A stretch of DNA of 64,000 nt from Cellulomonas edaphi (GTDB taxonomy: Bacteria > Actinomycetota > Actinomycetes > Actinomycetales > Cellulomonadaceae): the NCBI RefSeq assembly GCF_030362815.1, contig NZ_JAUCGR010000003.1:186001-250000 (forward strand), given 5' to 3'. Every line of letters begins with the position of its first letter. The stretch's first letter is position 1. A program made the position numbers and the translations under genes. Positions 17,611-27,406 of this stretch are shown in pieces. Under the pieces are notes generated by a model. It was given only the letters and a program-made list of their open reading frames with translations, made no database searches and was not told where the DNA came from.

Positions 17611-20600
17611 GTGCGCACTCTCCCCCCTGTCCTTCGCCCCGGCGCTCGCCGTCGAGCAGCCGCCTTCACCGTGGCCGCAGGCCTCGTGCTCGGCGCGGGG
17701 CTGTCGGCGGCCGCGCTGCCCGCGGCGGCCGCCGACCCCGTCGGCTTCACCATCGACGACTTCAACGGGCACAGCATGGGTCCGCGCACGGTCCCGGCCA
17801 CGAGCGACTGGACCTGCGAGCCCTCGCAGGGGTCGTCGGTGGTCGTCTCGGGCGGCCAGATGCGCGTCACCATGCCCGGGCGGTACACGCCCGGCAACAG
17901 CGCCTGCGCGATCGCGGGCACCTGGGTGGACTGGACGCCGGCCAACCCCGTCGACATCACCAACGGCCACACGGTCGACCGCATCGTCATGAAGTACCAG
18001 GACGTCCAGCCGCAGCGGGACGGCAACCCGATCAGCTTCGGCATCCAGGTGACCGACGTGAACGGCCGGACGGGCACCGCCGGGGGGCTCGCGCGCGGCA
18101 AGGAGGACAACTTCCTCAGCGTCCGCTACGCGGCCGACCCCGCCAACCCCGCCGACCCGGCGTGGCTCGCGCCCGCGTGGAACCAGCCCCTGCCCGACCT
18201 CACGCAGATCCGCACGCTCCGCCTCACGGTCAGCGGCACGCTGCAGGACACCACGACGGCCGTCACGTTCACCAGCCTCGGGTTCGTGATGAACGAGCCC
18301 ACCTACGAGCAGCCGGCCATCCCCGACCCCGGCCCCTGGGTCTTCCCCGTCTCGACGACGACCACGAGGACGCTCGACGTCACTGGGTTCCCGGAGCCGA
18401 ACGTGTCGATCTCGGGCGGGCCCGCCTGGCTCACCGGATCGAGCGTCAAGGGTGACCACCAGAGCCGCCTCACGGTCTCCGGCTCGCCCACGGCCTACGC
18501 CGACACCACCGTGCACGTTCACGCGACGGTCACCGACTCGCTCGTGGCCGATCGTGACATCCGGGTCGTCGTGCCCTCGCCCGTCACGTTCACCCCGGCG
18601 TCGAGCCCGGCGACCACGGTCGGCGCCCCCGGCCCGGTCACGCTCGGCACGGTCGCCTCCACCCCCGTGGCCGCCGCGACGCTGACCTCCGGCCTGCCGT
18701 CGGGCACGGCGCTGCGGGTCAGGAACGGCACCCTGGAGCTGACCGGCACGCCCACCGCGGGCGGCACGTACACGGTCGTCACCACGCTCGATTCCGGCTT
18801 CGCGACCAAGCAGGTCTCCGTCCCGGTCACGGTCGCCACGCCCCCCACCGTCGCCGCAACTGCCGACCTCGAGCTGGTGCGCGGCGTCGCGGTCTCCCCC
18901 GTCGACATCGCCGTCGGCGGCGTGCCGGCGCCCTCCGTCCTCGTGGCCGGACTGCCCGGTGGCCTCACCACGACGCGGACCGGCACGGGCGTGCGCATCA
19001 CCGGGACGCCCGCCGCCGACGGCACCTCCACGGTGACCGTGACCGCCCACAACACGGCCGGCGACGCGAGCCGCACGTTCGGCGTGCTGGTCGGCACCCC
19101 CGCGGCCCTCACGGCGCCCGCGGACGCGACCCTCCGCGCCGGCGTGCCGGTCCGGATCCCGCTGGCCCTCACCGGCTACCCGCTGCCCACGGTGGTCCCG
19201 GACGGGCTGCCGGCCGGTCTCCGCGTCAGCGTGGACGCCGGTGAGACCGTCATCGACGGCACGCCGACCAGCGCGGCTGCGGGCACCGGGACCGTCCACC
19301 TCACGCCGTCCAACACCTTCGGCACCGGGTCCGCGGTCACGTTCGGGTACACCGTCGAGGCACCGCCCGTGCTGACGGGCCCGTCCACGGTCGATGCGCA
19401 CGTGGGCTCGCCCCTCGCGGCCGCCTACGCGGCGACGGGCTACCCCGTCCCGACGCTCACCCTGACCGCGGTCGACGGGGGCGCCGCCGCGATCCCGGCC
19501 GGCGTGACCGTCGAGGACGGCGTCCCCGGCGCCCTCACGCTCTCGGGCACGCCGTCGTCGACGGGCACCACCACCGTGCGGATCACTGCCGACAACGGAG
19601 TGGGGCTGCCCGTCAGCCGCGACGTCACGCTCCGATCACTGCTGACGCCGTCCTTCGGCGACGCGACCCCGACGATCGTCGCGCGCGCGGGCCGGCCGAC
19701 GTCGCTCACGCTCGACGTGCGCGGCTACGAGCGCCCCTCGCTCAGCGTGTCCGGCACGCTCCCGGCGTGGCTCGCCTTCGACGCGGCGACCGGGACGTTC
19801 TCCGGCACCCCGTCGGCCGCCGACGAGGGCGACGCGGGTCCTTTCACGATCACGGCCACCAACGGGTCGGGTGCCACGACCGCCACGCTCGCGGTGCGGG
19901 TCACCACGCCGGCGTCGCTCGACGTCACCGCGCCCGACGGGCACGCCACCGCGGGTGCGGCGCTGCCGACGACCCGCATCGGCTCGGTCGGGGGCTTCCC
20001 CCGGCCGATCGTGACCGCGACCGGCCTGCCCACGGGCGTCGCGGTGGTCACGGACCCCGACGGCACCGTGCGCCTGACGGGCACCCCGCTGGGCGCGGGC
20101 GGGCCCTTCGTGGCCCAGCTGACCGCCCGCAACGGGGTCGACGAGGACGCCCAGGCGACCGTCGGGTGGTCCGTGTGGTCCATCCCGTCGATCGACGTCG
20201 CGAGCAGCGTCACGCTGCCGGTCGGCGTCGAGGCCGAGGTCCCCGTCGCGGTCTCGGGCTACCCCGCGCCGATCCGCGTGGCGAGCCCGGCCCTGCCGAG
20301 CGGCCTGCGGTTCGACCCGGTCACGGGTTCCGTCGTCGGCACCCCCGACGTCCCCGGCACGTACTCGGTGGACCTCCGCGCCGAGAACGGCCTGGGGAGC
20401 AGCCCCGCGACCACGGTGCGCATCCTCGTCTCCGCCGAGCCCGCCTTCGCCCCGGCGCCGACGACGACGCACCTGCGACTCGGCGCCGTCGTCGACAGCA
20501 CCGTCGGCGGGTTCGCCGGGCACCCGACGCCCAGCGTCTCGTTCTCGGGCCTGCCCGCCGGCCTGGAGGCCGCGGCCGACGGCGGCGCGATCCACCTGAG

Positions 20601-22203
20601 CGGCACGCCCACGGTCGCCGGGCCCGCACAGGTCACCGTGACGCTGTCCAGCTCGGCCGGCAGCACCTCGACGAGCTGGACCGTCGTGGTGGACGACGCG
20701 GCCCGGATCTCGGCACCCGCATCGCTGTCGGCGCACCTGGGCACGGCGCTCGTGCCCGCCCCGGTGTCGGTCACCGGCTACCCGGTGCCGCGGGTCACCG
20801 CCACGGGGCTCCCTGCGGGACTGCGGCTCAGCGACGAGGGCGACGGCCTCGCCATCGTCGGGACGCCGACCGTCTCGGGGCACTTCACGGCCGAGCTCAC
20901 GGCGCACAACGGGATCGACGCCGACGCCCGCAGCACCGTCGAGGTGGACGTCCTCGCTCCGCCCGTGCTCGAGCAGCCGACCGGCACCGTGACGTTCCCG
21001 GCCGGCGCCACCTCGACGCTGACCGTCGAGGCGACCGGCCACCCGGCACCCACGCTGAGCGTCACGGACCTGCCGGCGTGGCTCACGTTCGACCCGGCGA
21101 CGGGCACGTTCACCGGGACGCCCGACGCGTCGGACGCCGGTCCCGTCGACCCCATCACCGTCGAGGCGACCAACAACCAGGGCTCCGACACGGCCGTGGT
21201 CCGGCTCGCGGTCTCCGCACCGCCGGGCGCGGCCGACGACCACGGGGCCACCACGGTCACCGCCGGCGCACGCGTCGACGCGCTGCTCACCACGGTGAGC
21301 GGCTATCCCGTCCCGACCGTGAGCGCCACCGGCCTGCCCGCCGGGCTGACGATCACCCAGGACGCGCACGAGGTGCGCCTCACCGGCTCCACCCGCGAGC
21401 AGGGCAACCACGCCGTGACGCTGACCGTCGGCAACGGGATCGGCACGGCGGTCGTCGTGCCGTGGACCGTCACCGTCCAGTCGCAGCCTGCCATGAGCGT
21501 CGAGCCCACGGTCACGGTGGCGCTCGGCTCGTCGGTGGCCGTCGAGGTCGCGGCGACCGGATTCCCCACCCCGACCGTCGTCGCCACCGGCCTTCCCGCC
21601 GGCGTGACCTGGGTTCCGGGCACGGGAGGCGGCCGCCTCACCGGGACGCCGGCGGCGGTCGGGAGCAGCCGCGTGACGCTCACGGCATCCAACGGGGTCG
21701 GGCAGGATGCGACGGCGACCGTGACGCTCGTCGTGACGGCCCCCGTGGACGAGGGCACGGACCCGGGGACCGACCCCGGCACGGAGCCGGGGACCGACCC
21801 AACCACCGAGCCGGGCAGTGATCCCGCACGCATCACGCTCTCGACGGGGTCCGTCGAGGCCGGCGGATCGATCCACGTCGACGGCGGGGGCTTCGCGGCC
21901 GGCGAGAAGGTCGACGTGGTGCTGCACTCCACGCCGACGCTCCTGGTCTCCACGCACGCGGACGCGGACGGCACGGTGCACACCAGCGCGGTGATCCCGG
22001 CCAGCACGCCCGTCGGCACGCACACCGTGGTGGTCCGCGGCGCATCGGGGGCATCGGCCAGCGCGACGCTGCACGTGCTCGCCGCGGGCGACTCGCTGGC
22101 CGGCACCGGCGCCACGCTCGCGGGCCCGGCGCTGCTGGGCGCGCTCACGGTGCTGCTGGGCGTGGGGGCGGTCGTGCTGCGTGCTCGTCGCCGCACCGTG
22201 TGA
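17611..22203 (+). CDS. sortase-anchored surface protein with Ig-like repeats
   Basis: The 1530-residue protein begins with a signal peptide (cleavage near residue 41) and an N-terminal domain of about 200 residues that I do not recognise. About 13 repeats of roughly 85-95 residues follow. Each ends in a pattern like LTGTPTAGGTYTVTVTA(x)NGVG, the signature of putative Ig (He_PIG/cadherin-like) modules. A short DPGTEPGTDP-type linker then leads to one further beta domain. The C-terminus is LAGTG (1496-1500), a hydrophobic helix and RARRR, an LAXTG sorting signal of the class E sortase type. The GTG at 17611 has GAGG six bases upstream; a GTG at 17599 lacks one. An adhesive or structural wall role is inferred. 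Confidence 0.88.
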   Translation: MRTLPPVLRPGARRRAAAFTVAAGLVLGAGLSAAALPAAAADPVGFTIDDFNGHSMGPRTVPATSDWTCEPSQGSSVVVSGGQMRVTMPGRYTPGNSACAIAGTWVDWTPANPVDITNGHTVDRIVMKYQDVQPQRDGNPISFGIQVTDVNGRTGTAGGLARGKEDNFLSVRYAADPANPADPAWLAPAWNQPLPDLTQIRTLRLTVSGTLQDTTTAVTFTSLGFVMNEPTYEQPAIPDPGPWVFPVSTTTTRTLDVTGFPEPNVSISGGPAWLTGSSVKGDHQSRLTVSGSPTAYADTTVHVHATVTDSLVADRDIRVVVPSPVTFTPASSPATTVGAPGPVTLGTVASTPVAAATLTSGLPSGTALRVRNGTLELTGTPTAGGTYTVVTTLDSGFATKQVSVPVTVATPPTVAATADLELVRGVAVSPVDIAVGGVPAPSVLVAGLPGGLTTTRTGTGVRITGTPAADGTSTVTVTAHNTAGDASRTFGVLVGTPAALTAPADATLRAGVPVRIPLALTGYPLPTVVPDGLPAGLRVSVDAGETVIDGTPTSAAAGTGTVHLTPSNTFGTGSAVTFGYTVEAPPVLTGPSTVDAHVGSPLAAAYAATGYPVPTLTLTAVDGGAAAIPAGVTVEDGVPGALTLSGTPSSTGTTTVRITADNGVGLPVSRDVTLRSLLTPSFGDATPTIVARAGRPTSLTLDVRGYERPSLSVSGTLPAWLAFDAATGTFSGTPSAADEGDAGPFTITATNGSGATTATLAVRVTTPASLDVTAPDGHATAGAALPTTRIGSVGGFPRPIVTATGLPTGVAVVTDPDGTVRLTGTPLGAGGPFVAQLTARNGVDEDAQATVGWSVWSIPSIDVASSVTLPVGVEAEVPVAVSGYPAPIRVASPALPSGLRFDPVTGSVVGTPDVPGTYSVDLRAENGLGSSPATTVRILVSAEPAFAPAPTTTHLRLGAVVDSTVGGFAGHPTPSVSFSGLPAGLEAAADGGAIHLSGTPTVAGPAQVTVTLSSSAGSTSTSWTVVVDDAARISAPASLSAHLGTALVPAPVSVTGYPVPRVTATGLPAGLRLSDEGDGLAIVGTPTVSGHFTAELTAHNGIDADARSTVEVDVLAPPVLEQPTGTVTFPAGATSTLTVEATGHPAPTLSVTDLPAWLTFDPATGTFTGTPDASDAGPVDPITVEATNNQGSDTAVVRLAVSAPPGAADDHGATTVTAGARVDALLTTVSGYPVPTVSATGLPAGLTITQDAHEVRLTGSTREQGNHAVTLTVGNGIGTAVVVPWTVTVQSQPAMSVEPTVTVALGSSVAVEVAATGFPTPTVVATGLPAGVTWVPGTGGGRLTGTPAAVGSSRVTLTASNGVGQDATATVTLVVTAPVDEGTDPGTDPGTEPGTDPTTEPGSDPARITLSTGSVEAGGSIHVDGGGFAAGEKVDVVLHSTPTLLVSTHADADGTVHTSAVIPASTPVGTHTVVVRGASGASASATLHVLAAGDSLAGTGATLAGPALLGALTVLLGVGAVVLRARRRTV

Positions 22204-22241
22204 CCCCGGTGCTCGCCTGACCGGCGAGCGACCGTGACGAA

Positions 22242-22270
22242 GGGGCCCGGACCGCTACGGTCCGGGCCCC
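22242..22270 (+). terminator. terminator after the surface protein gene
   Basis: A perfect 13-bp stem (22242-22254 with 22258-22270, arm GGGGCCCGGACCG) with a three-base loop lies 38 bases after the stop and is followed by TTC. It can form on either strand but suits the plus-strand gene. Confidence 0.8.
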
Positions 22271-22383
22271 TTCGCGATGCCGGGGAACCCCGAGGAACCC
22301 GGAAGGGGCCCAGCTCTGGCACCCGCGCTCCCCCGGTGACCCGCCGCGCACTTCCCGGGGGCCCAGCACGGGCCCCGGATGCA

Positions 22384-22422
22384 CGAGGGCCCGGGTACCG
22401 CCGTGCGGTACCCGGGCCCTCG
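22384..22422 (-). terminator. terminator after rplQ
   Basis: A perfect 17-bp stem (22384-22400 with 22406-22422) with a five-base loop lies 11 bases after the rplQ stop on the minus strand. It ends the infA-rpmJ-rpsM-rpsK-rpoA-rplQ transcript. A T tract is absent. Confidence 0.8.
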
Positions 22423-22433
22423 ACGTGCTGGCG

Positions 22434-22991
22434 TCAGGCCTTGTCGGCCGACTCCTCGGCGGCGGGCGCCTCGGTCGCGTCGACGGTGGTCTCGTCGGCG
22501 GGAGCCTCGGCGGCGGTCTCCTCGGCGGGAGCCTCCGCAGCGGGAGCCTCCTCGACCGGGGCGGCCTCGGCCTTGGGAGCGGCCTTCTTGGCGGCCTTCG
22601 TCGCCTCGCGGACGACGGCCTGCTTCGGCGAGACGGGCTCGAGGACGAGCTCGATCACGGCCATGGGCGCGTTGTCGCCCTTGCGCGGGCCGATCTTGGT
22701 GATGCGCGTGTAGCCACCCTCGCGCTCGGCCATGGCCGGGGCGATCTCGGTGAACAGCGCGTGCACCACGCTCTTGTCCTTGACGACGGTCATCACGCGG
22801 CGGCGCGCGTGCAGGTCACCGCGCTTGGCGAACGTGATCAGGCGCTCGGCGAGGGGACGCAGGCGCTTGGCCTTGGTCTCCGTCGTCGTGATGCGCTTGT
22901 GCTCGAACAGCGCCGTCGCGAGGTTCGCGAGGATCAGCCGCTCGTGAGCCGGTCCGCCACCGAGCCGGGGACCCTTGGTGGGCGTAGGCAT
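22434..22991 (-). CDS. rplQ: 50S ribosomal protein L17
   Basis: L17 sits near the peptide exit tunnel of the 50S subunit. The core (residues 1-125) has [20 protein letters not shown] and the [28 protein letters not shown] helix. Residues 130-185 form a low-complexity tail of Ala, Pro and Glu ([12 protein letters not shown] and similar) that is acidic and outside the conserved fold. The gene follows rpoA by 57 bp and ends at a strong hairpin. Confidence 0.97.
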   Translation of the reverse strand: MPTPTKGPRLGGGPAHERLILANLATALFEHKRITTTETKAKRLRPLAERLITFAKRGDLHARRRVMTVVKDKSVVHALFTEIAPAMAEREGGYTRITKIGPRKGDNAPMAVIELVLEPVSPKQAVVREATKAAKKAAPKAEAAPVEEAPAAEAPAEETAAEAPADETTVDATEAPAAEESADKA

Positions 22992-23048
22992 GGTCAGTCT
23001 CCTTGGAAGTTCATCGTCAGTACCGAGTCAGTACTGCTCGTGCTGATG

Positions 23049-24059
23049 TCAGTACTGCTCGTCCTCGACGAAGTCGCCCTCGTCGTCGCCGTAGTAGGCG
23101 GCGGTGGTGGGGTCGAAGTCGAGCGGGCTGTCCTTGAGGGACAGTCCGAGCTCGGCCAGCTTCTCCTTGACCTCGGTGATCGACTTCGCACCGAAGTTGC
23201 GGATGTCCAGCAGGTCGGCCTCGGAGCGGGCCACGAGCTCACCCACGGAGTGGATGCCCTCGCGCTTGAGGCAGTTGTACGACCGGATCGTCAGCTGCAG
23301 GTCCTCGATCGGCAGCGCGAGGTCGGCGGCGAGCGCGGCGTCCGTCGGGGACGGGCCGATCTCGATGCCCTCGGCCTCGACGTTGAGCTCACGAGCCAGG
23401 CCGAAGAGCTCGACCAGGGTCTTGCCGGCGGACGCGAGCGCGTCACGCGGGCTGATCGCGGCCTTGGTCTCGACGTCGACGATGAGCTTGTCGAAGTCGG
23501 TGCGCTGCTCGACTCGCGTCGCCTCGACCTTGTAGGTCACCTTGAGGACGGGCGAGTAGATCGAGTCGACCGGGATGCGGCCGATCTCGGTGTCGTACGA
23601 CTTGTTCTGGTTGGCGGAGACGTAGCCACGGCCACGCTCGACCGTCAGCTCGATCTCGAGCTTGCCCTTGTCGTTCAGGGTCGCCAGGTGCAGGTCGGGG
23701 TTGTGCACCTCGACACCGGCCGGGGGCACGATGTCGGCGGCGGAGACCTCGCCCGCACCCTGCTTGCGCAGGTACATCACCACGGGCTCGTCGTTCTCCG
23801 AGGAGACGACCAGCTGCTTGATGTTGAGGATGATCTCGGTGACATCCTCCTTGACCCCGGGCACGGTGGAGAACTCGTGCAGCACGCCGTCGATCCGGAT
23901 GGACGTGACGGCGGCACCGGGGATGGAGGACAGCAGCGTCCGGCGCAGCGAGTTGCCGAGCGTGTAGCCGAAGCCGGGCTCGAGCGGCTCGATGGAGAAC
24001 CGCGAGCGGTTCTCCGAGATGACCTCTTCGGTCAGGGTGGGGCGCTGTGCGATCAGCAC
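23049..24059 (-). CDS. rpoA: DNA-directed RNA polymerase subunit alpha
   Basis: Alpha dimerises to nucleate RNA polymerase assembly, and its C-terminal domain binds UP elements and activators. The 336-residue protein shows the N-terminal domain start [19 protein letters not shown] and [22 protein letters not shown]. Its C-terminal helix-hairpin-helix region contains [27 protein letters not shown]. The GTG at 24059 has GAGAGGA eight bases upstream. A gap of 133 bp separates it from rpsK. The last codons and stop are partly duplicated just downstream (see findings). Confidence 0.98.
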   Translation of the reverse strand: MLIAQRPTLTEEVISENRSRFSIEPLEPGFGYTLGNSLRRTLLSSIPGAAVTSIRIDGVLHEFSTVPGVKEDVTEIILNIKQLVVSSENDEPVVMYLRKQGAGEVSAADIVPPAGVEVHNPDLHLATLNDKGKLEIELTVERGRGYVSANQNKSYDTEIGRIPVDSIYSPVLKVTYKVEATRVEQRTDFDKLIVDVETKAAISPRDALASAGKTLVELFGLARELNVEAEGIEIGPSPTDAALAADLALPIEDLQLTIRSYNCLKREGIHSVGELVARSEADLLDIRNFGAKSITEVKEKLAELGLSLKDSPLDFDPTTAAYYGDDEGDFVEDEQY

Positions 24060-24192
24060 GGTGTGATTCCTCTCAGCGAGCGTCCGCCATATGACGCACC
24101 GCAGGTACTACAGGCCGCCGCGGTCTCGGTCCACCGGGGCGGGACAGGCAGAACCCCCGGGGGCGGCGTGGCCGCCCCCGGGGTACGGATGG

Positions 24193-24594
24193 TCAGACGC
24201 GGCGACGCTTCGGCGGGCGGCAGCCGTTGTGCGCCTGGGGCGTCACGTCCTGGATCGAGCCCACCTCGAGGCCGGTCGCCTGCAGCGAGCGGATGGCGGT
24301 CTCGCGGCCCGAGCCCGGGCCCTTCACGAAGACGTCGACCTTGCGCATGCCGTGCTCCTGCGCACGACGAGCGGCGGCCTCGGCGGCGAGCTGGGCGGCG
24401 AAGGGCGTCGACTTGCGCGAGCCCTTGAAGCCGACCTGGCCCGACGACGCCGACGCGATGACGGCGCCCGACGGGTCGGTGATCGAGATGATCGTGTTGT
24501 TGAACGTGCTCTTGATGTGCGCCTGGCCGTGGGAGACGTTCTTCTTCTCCTTGCGGCGCGGCTTGCGCACTGCGGAACGGGTCTTGGGAGGCAT
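24193..24594 (-). CDS. rpsK: 30S ribosomal protein S11
   Basis: S11 lies on the 30S platform next to the 3' end of 16S rRNA. The 133-residue protein has the family core [42 protein letters not shown] and the C-terminus [11 protein letters not shown]. It follows rpsM by 71 bp. In many bacteria rpsD follows rpsK; here the next gene is rpoA and no rpsD is present. Confidence 0.98.
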   Translation of the reverse strand: MPPKTRSAVRKPRRKEKKNVSHGQAHIKSTFNNTIISITDPSGAVIASASSGQVGFKGSRKSTPFAAQLAAEAAARRAQEHGMRKVDVFVKGPGSGRETAIRSLQATGLEVGSIQDVTPQAHNGCRPPKRRRV

Positions 24595-24665
24595 GTCTTC
24601 TTCTCTCTACAGGGACGAGGGTCCGGCTGCGCGGCGCCTGGCGGCACCTGCTGCGGCGGACAGGG

Positions 24666-25046
24666 CTACTTGCGCCCGGCCTTCTTCTTGCCGGCCACGG
24701 TGCGCTTGGGGCCCTTGCGGGTACGCGCGTTGGTCTTCGTGCGCTGACCGCGCACCGGGAGGCCGCGGCGGTGACGCAGGCCCTCGTAGCAGCCGATCTC
24801 GACCTTGCGGCGGATGTCGGCGGCGACCTCACGGCGGAGGTCACCCTCGAGCTTGAAGCTGGCCTCGAGGTAGTCGCGCAGGGCGACGAGCTCGGTGTCG
24901 CCCATGTCCTTCACGCGAAGGTCACCGGAGATGCCGGTGGCGGCCAGGGTCTGCTTGGCGCGCGTGCGCCCGACCCCGTAGATGTAGGTCAGTGCGATCT
25001 CCAGCCGCTTCTCGCGGGGGAGGTCCACTCCGATAAGACGTGCCAT
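24666..25046 (-). CDS. rpsM: 30S ribosomal protein S13
   Basis: S13 is a 30S head protein that contacts the 50S subunit and P-site tRNA. The 126-residue product begins [26 protein letters not shown], has the [25 protein letters not shown] block and ends in a basic tail. The ATG at 25046 gives the standard N-terminus. It is preceded by an unusually long gap (218 bp) after rpmJ. Confidence 0.98.
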   Translation of the reverse strand: MARLIGVDLPREKRLEIALTYIYGVGRTRAKQTLAATGISGDLRVKDMGDTELVALRDYLEASFKLEGDLRREVAADIRRKVEIGCYEGLRHRRGLPVRGQRTKTNARTRKGPKRTVAGKKKAGRK

Positions 25047-25201
25047 GTGCCTGGTGGCTCCTGAACTGCGTCGGAGGTCTTCCGCGCCACCTTCCCGCGT
25101 GCTGCGGGCCCCGGCCTCCGACCGAGGGTTCGCCGGTCCCGGCCGCGAGGCCGAGCACCGGAGTGGTGGTGCGCTGTGCCGGCTCCCGGGGAGCCGCCGT
25201 A

Positions 25202-25231
25202 CTGCTGGTCCTGCTGGTCCTGCTGTCCTGC
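25202..25231. repeat. short CTG-rich tandem repeat in the rpmJ-rpsM gap
   Basis: Three imperfect copies of CTGCTGGTC lie in the 218-bp gap between rpmJ and rpsM. The rest of the gap holds GC-rich sequence with no reading frame that I can support. Confidence 0.5.
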
Positions 25232-25263
25232 CGGTACTGCGAGACGCCGACGGCGTCAGGGCA

Positions 25264-25377
25264 TCAGCCCTGGCGCTGCTTGTGGCGCAGGTTCTCGCAG
25301 ATCACCTGGACGCGACCGTGCCGGCGGATCACCTTGCACTTGTCGCAGATCTTCTTGACGCTGGGCTTGACCTTCAT
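25264..25377 (-). CDS. rpmJ: 50S ribosomal protein L36
   Basis: The 37-residue reading frame translates to [21 protein letters not shown] and ends with KQRQG. It is the zinc-binding form of L36, with Cys11, Cys14, Cys27 and His32 as ligands. It was found by reading the minus strand between infA and rpsM, its conserved position. L36 binds 23S rRNA near the L7/L12 stalk base. Confidence 0.97.
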   Translation of the reverse strand: MKVKPSVKKICDKCKVIRRHGRVQVICENLRHKQRQG

Positions 25378-25443
25378 CGCGTGTTCCTCCGCCGCCGTAC
25401 GGTTCCCCTCGACGGGGGACATGACGGCGTGTTGATGTGGTGA

Positions 25444-25665
25444 TTACTTGTAGCGGTAGACGATGCGCCCGCGGGACAGGTCGTACGGGCTCAGCTCCAC
25501 CACCACGCGGTCCTCGGGGAGGATCCGGATGTAGTGCTGGCGCATCTTTCCCGAGATGTGCGCGAGAACCTTGTGGCCGTTGGTGAGCTCCACTCGGAAC
25601 ATCGCGTTGGGGAGTGCCTCGACGACACTTCCCTCGATCTCGATGACGCCGTCCTTCTTCGCCAT
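25444..25665 (-). CDS. infA: translation initiation factor IF-1
   Basis: IF-1 binds the ribosomal A site during initiation. The 73-residue protein begins [20 protein letters not shown] and has the OB-fold strands [20 protein letters not shown] and [17 protein letters not shown]. The ATG at 25665 gives exactly the usual IF-1 length. GGAGG precedes it with only two intervening bases, an unusually tight spacing. It opens the alpha-operon segment behind a 281-bp gap after map. Confidence 0.98.
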   Translation of the reverse strand: MAKKDGVIEIEGSVVEALPNAMFRVELTNGHKVLAHISGKMRQHYIRILPEDRVVVELSPYDLSRGRIVYRYK

Positions 25666-25849
25666 GTCCTCCGCTAACTGTCGGTCTGCTGGAACGACCC
25701 ACGACGACCTCGCTCGCGCGGCAGTGCTGCCGTCCGAATCCGAACTCCGTGGGGAGCGGGTGCGATGTCGCTCGAGCTCCTGCCGAGTGCCCGGGAGACC
25801 GGACGACGAGAGGCTCGCAAACGCGCAGGGCGCACACACCCAACGGACA

Positions 25850-25878
25850 ACTCTACGCCATGAGCCCCAGCGGACGAA
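25850..25878 (-). promoter_or_regulatory. possible promoter of the infA operon
   Basis: TTCGTC (25878-25873) and TAGAGT (25855-25850) are 17 bases apart on the minus strand, inside the 281-bp map-infA gap. The -35 match is poor. The gap otherwise holds no gene. Confidence 0.35.
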
Positions 25879-25946
25879 ACCGCCGCCGACGTGACGTGCA
25901 GGACACCGCCGCCCTCGCGCGCGTGGCGGCAACTCCCCGCCGCGGG

Positions 25947-26804
25947 TCAGTCCAGCGCGGCGATCTCGACGCCGAGCGCGCCGAGCTCCGCGGCGCCACC
26001 GTCGGGCGCGGTCAGCACCCAGATGCCGCCCTCGTGCAGCGCCACCGTGTGCTCCCAGTGGGCGGCTCGCGAGCCGTCCGTGGTGACCACGGTCCAGTCG
26101 TCCTCGAGCACGGCCGTCTCGCGCGAGCCGCGAACGATCATCGGCTCGATCGCCAGGCACATGCCGGGCCGCAGCCTGGGGCCGCGGTCACGGGCGCGGT
26201 AGTTCAGCACGTCGGGGGGCTGGTGCATGGCGGTGCCGATGCCGTGGCCCACGTACTCCTCGACGATCCCGTAGTGCACGCCGCCGTTGAGGCCCGCCGC
26301 CTGCGCGGCGTCCACGACCTCCTCGACGGCCTCCCCCACGGCTCCCAGGCGCTCGCCGCGCGCGAGGGCGGCGATGCCGGCCCACATGGCGGCCTTCGTC
26401 GTCGCGACGAGATCGTCGTCCGCGGCGCGCTCGTCGGTGCCCTCCGTGCCCGGCACGACCATCGAGAACGCGGCATCGCCGTGCCAGCCGTCGACGACGG
26501 CTCCGAAGTCGGCCGAGACGACGTCCCCCGGCTCCAGCACGCGGTCACCGGGGATGCCGTGCACCACCTCGTCGTTCACGGACACGCACAGCACCGCGGG
26601 GTACCCGTGGTAGCCCAGGAACGACGACGCGGCACCCGCGTCCGCGAGCACCCCCGCCGCGACGGCGTCGAGGTCACGGGTCCTCGCACCCGGCACCACG
26701 GCCGCCCGGATCGCCGCGTGCGCGTCGGCCACGACGAGGCCCGCGCGACGCATGAGCAGCACCTGCTCGGGCGTCTTGAGCTCGATGCGCTCGCGACCGA
26801 ACAT
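25947..26804 (-). CDS. map: type I methionine aminopeptidase
   Basis: The enzyme removes the initiator methionine and acts after peptide deformylase. The 285-residue protein has the pita-bread fold metal ligands: the aspartates in [20 protein letters not shown], the histidine in [15 protein letters not shown] and the glutamates in LAIEPMI and WEHTVAL. It starts two bases after the adk stop and belongs to secY-adk-map. The order is conserved in many actinobacteria. Confidence 0.96.
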   Translation of the reverse strand: MFGRERIELKTPEQVLLMRRAGLVVADAHAAIRAAVVPGARTRDLDAVAAGVLADAGAASSFLGYHGYPAVLCVSVNDEVVHGIPGDRVLEPGDVVSADFGAVVDGWHGDAAFSMVVPGTEGTDERAADDDLVATTKAAMWAGIAALARGERLGAVGEAVEEVVDAAQAAGLNGGVHYGIVEEYVGHGIGTAMHQPPDVLNYRARDRGPRLRPGMCLAIEPMIVRGSRETAVLEDDWTVVTTDGSRAAHWEHTVALHEGGIWVLTAPDGGAAELGALGVEIAALD

Positions 26805-26806
26805 GA

Positions 26807-27406
26807 TCAGCGCGCCGAGGCGCCGATCGCGGCCAGCAGCCGCTCGGTGACCTCGTCGACCTCGCCGATGCCGTCGACCTGGGCGAGCAGCCCGCGCTCG
26901 GCGTACACCGCCGAGATGGGGGCCGTCTGCTCGGCGTAGACGTCGAGGCGGTGGCGGATCACGTCTGCCGTGTCGTCCTCGCGCCCCTCGATCTCCGCAC
27001 GCTTGAGCAGCCGCTCGGTGACGACCTCGGGGTCGGCGGTGATCTCGACCGCGAGGTCGAGGCTCAGGCCGGAGTCGGCGAGGATCTGCTCGAGCTCGCC
27101 CACCTGGGCCACGTTGCGGGGGTAGCCGTCGAGCAGGAAGCCCTCGGCCGCGTCCGCCTCGGCAAGACGGTCGCGCACCATCGCGTTCGTGACCTCGTCC
27201 GGCACCAGGGCGCCGCGCGAGGAGTAGGACTGCGCAAGCACCCCGAGCTCCGTGCCGCCCTTGATGTTGGCGCGGAAGATGTCACCGGTGGAGATCGCCG
27301 GGACGCCGAGGCGCTCGGCGAGCCGCACGGCCTGCGTGCCCTTGCCGGCCCCCGGAGGGCCCAGCAGGACGAGCCGGGCGCTCGTGCCGTTCTCGGGCGC
27401 GCTCAT
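26807..27406 (-). CDS. adk: adenylate kinase, short-LID form
   Basis: Adenylate kinase interconverts ATP plus AMP and two ADP. The 199-residue protein has the P-loop LLGPPGAGKGTQ, the AMP-binding STGDIFRANI and FLLDGYPRN motifs, and a short REDD loop where enterobacterial enzymes carry a LID of about 30 residues. It lacks zinc-binding cysteines. The short form is typical of actinobacteria. The ATG at 27406 overlaps the secY stop by four bases (ATGA). Confidence 0.97.
   Translation of the reverse strand: MSAPENGTSARLVLLGPPGAGKGTQAVRLAERLGVPAISTGDIFRANIKGGTELGVLAQSYSSRGALVPDEVTNAMVRDRLAEADAAEGFLLDGYPRNVAQVGELEQILADSGLSLDLAVEITADPEVVTERLLKRAEIEGREDDTADVIRHRLDVYAEQTAPISAVYAERGLLAQVDGIGEVDEVTERLLAAIGASAR

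Noticed and set aside
16738..19401. 887-codon minus-strand frame spanning the surface protein gene and the hydrolase
   Set aside because: Only the hydrolase portion (up to 17505) has motifs. The rest is antisense to the Ig-like repeats and is Gly/Arg/Asp-rich noise.
24060..24192. Hidden rpsD between rpsK and rpoA
   Set aside because: The 133-bp gap is too short and shows no S4 sequence; rpsD must lie elsewhere.
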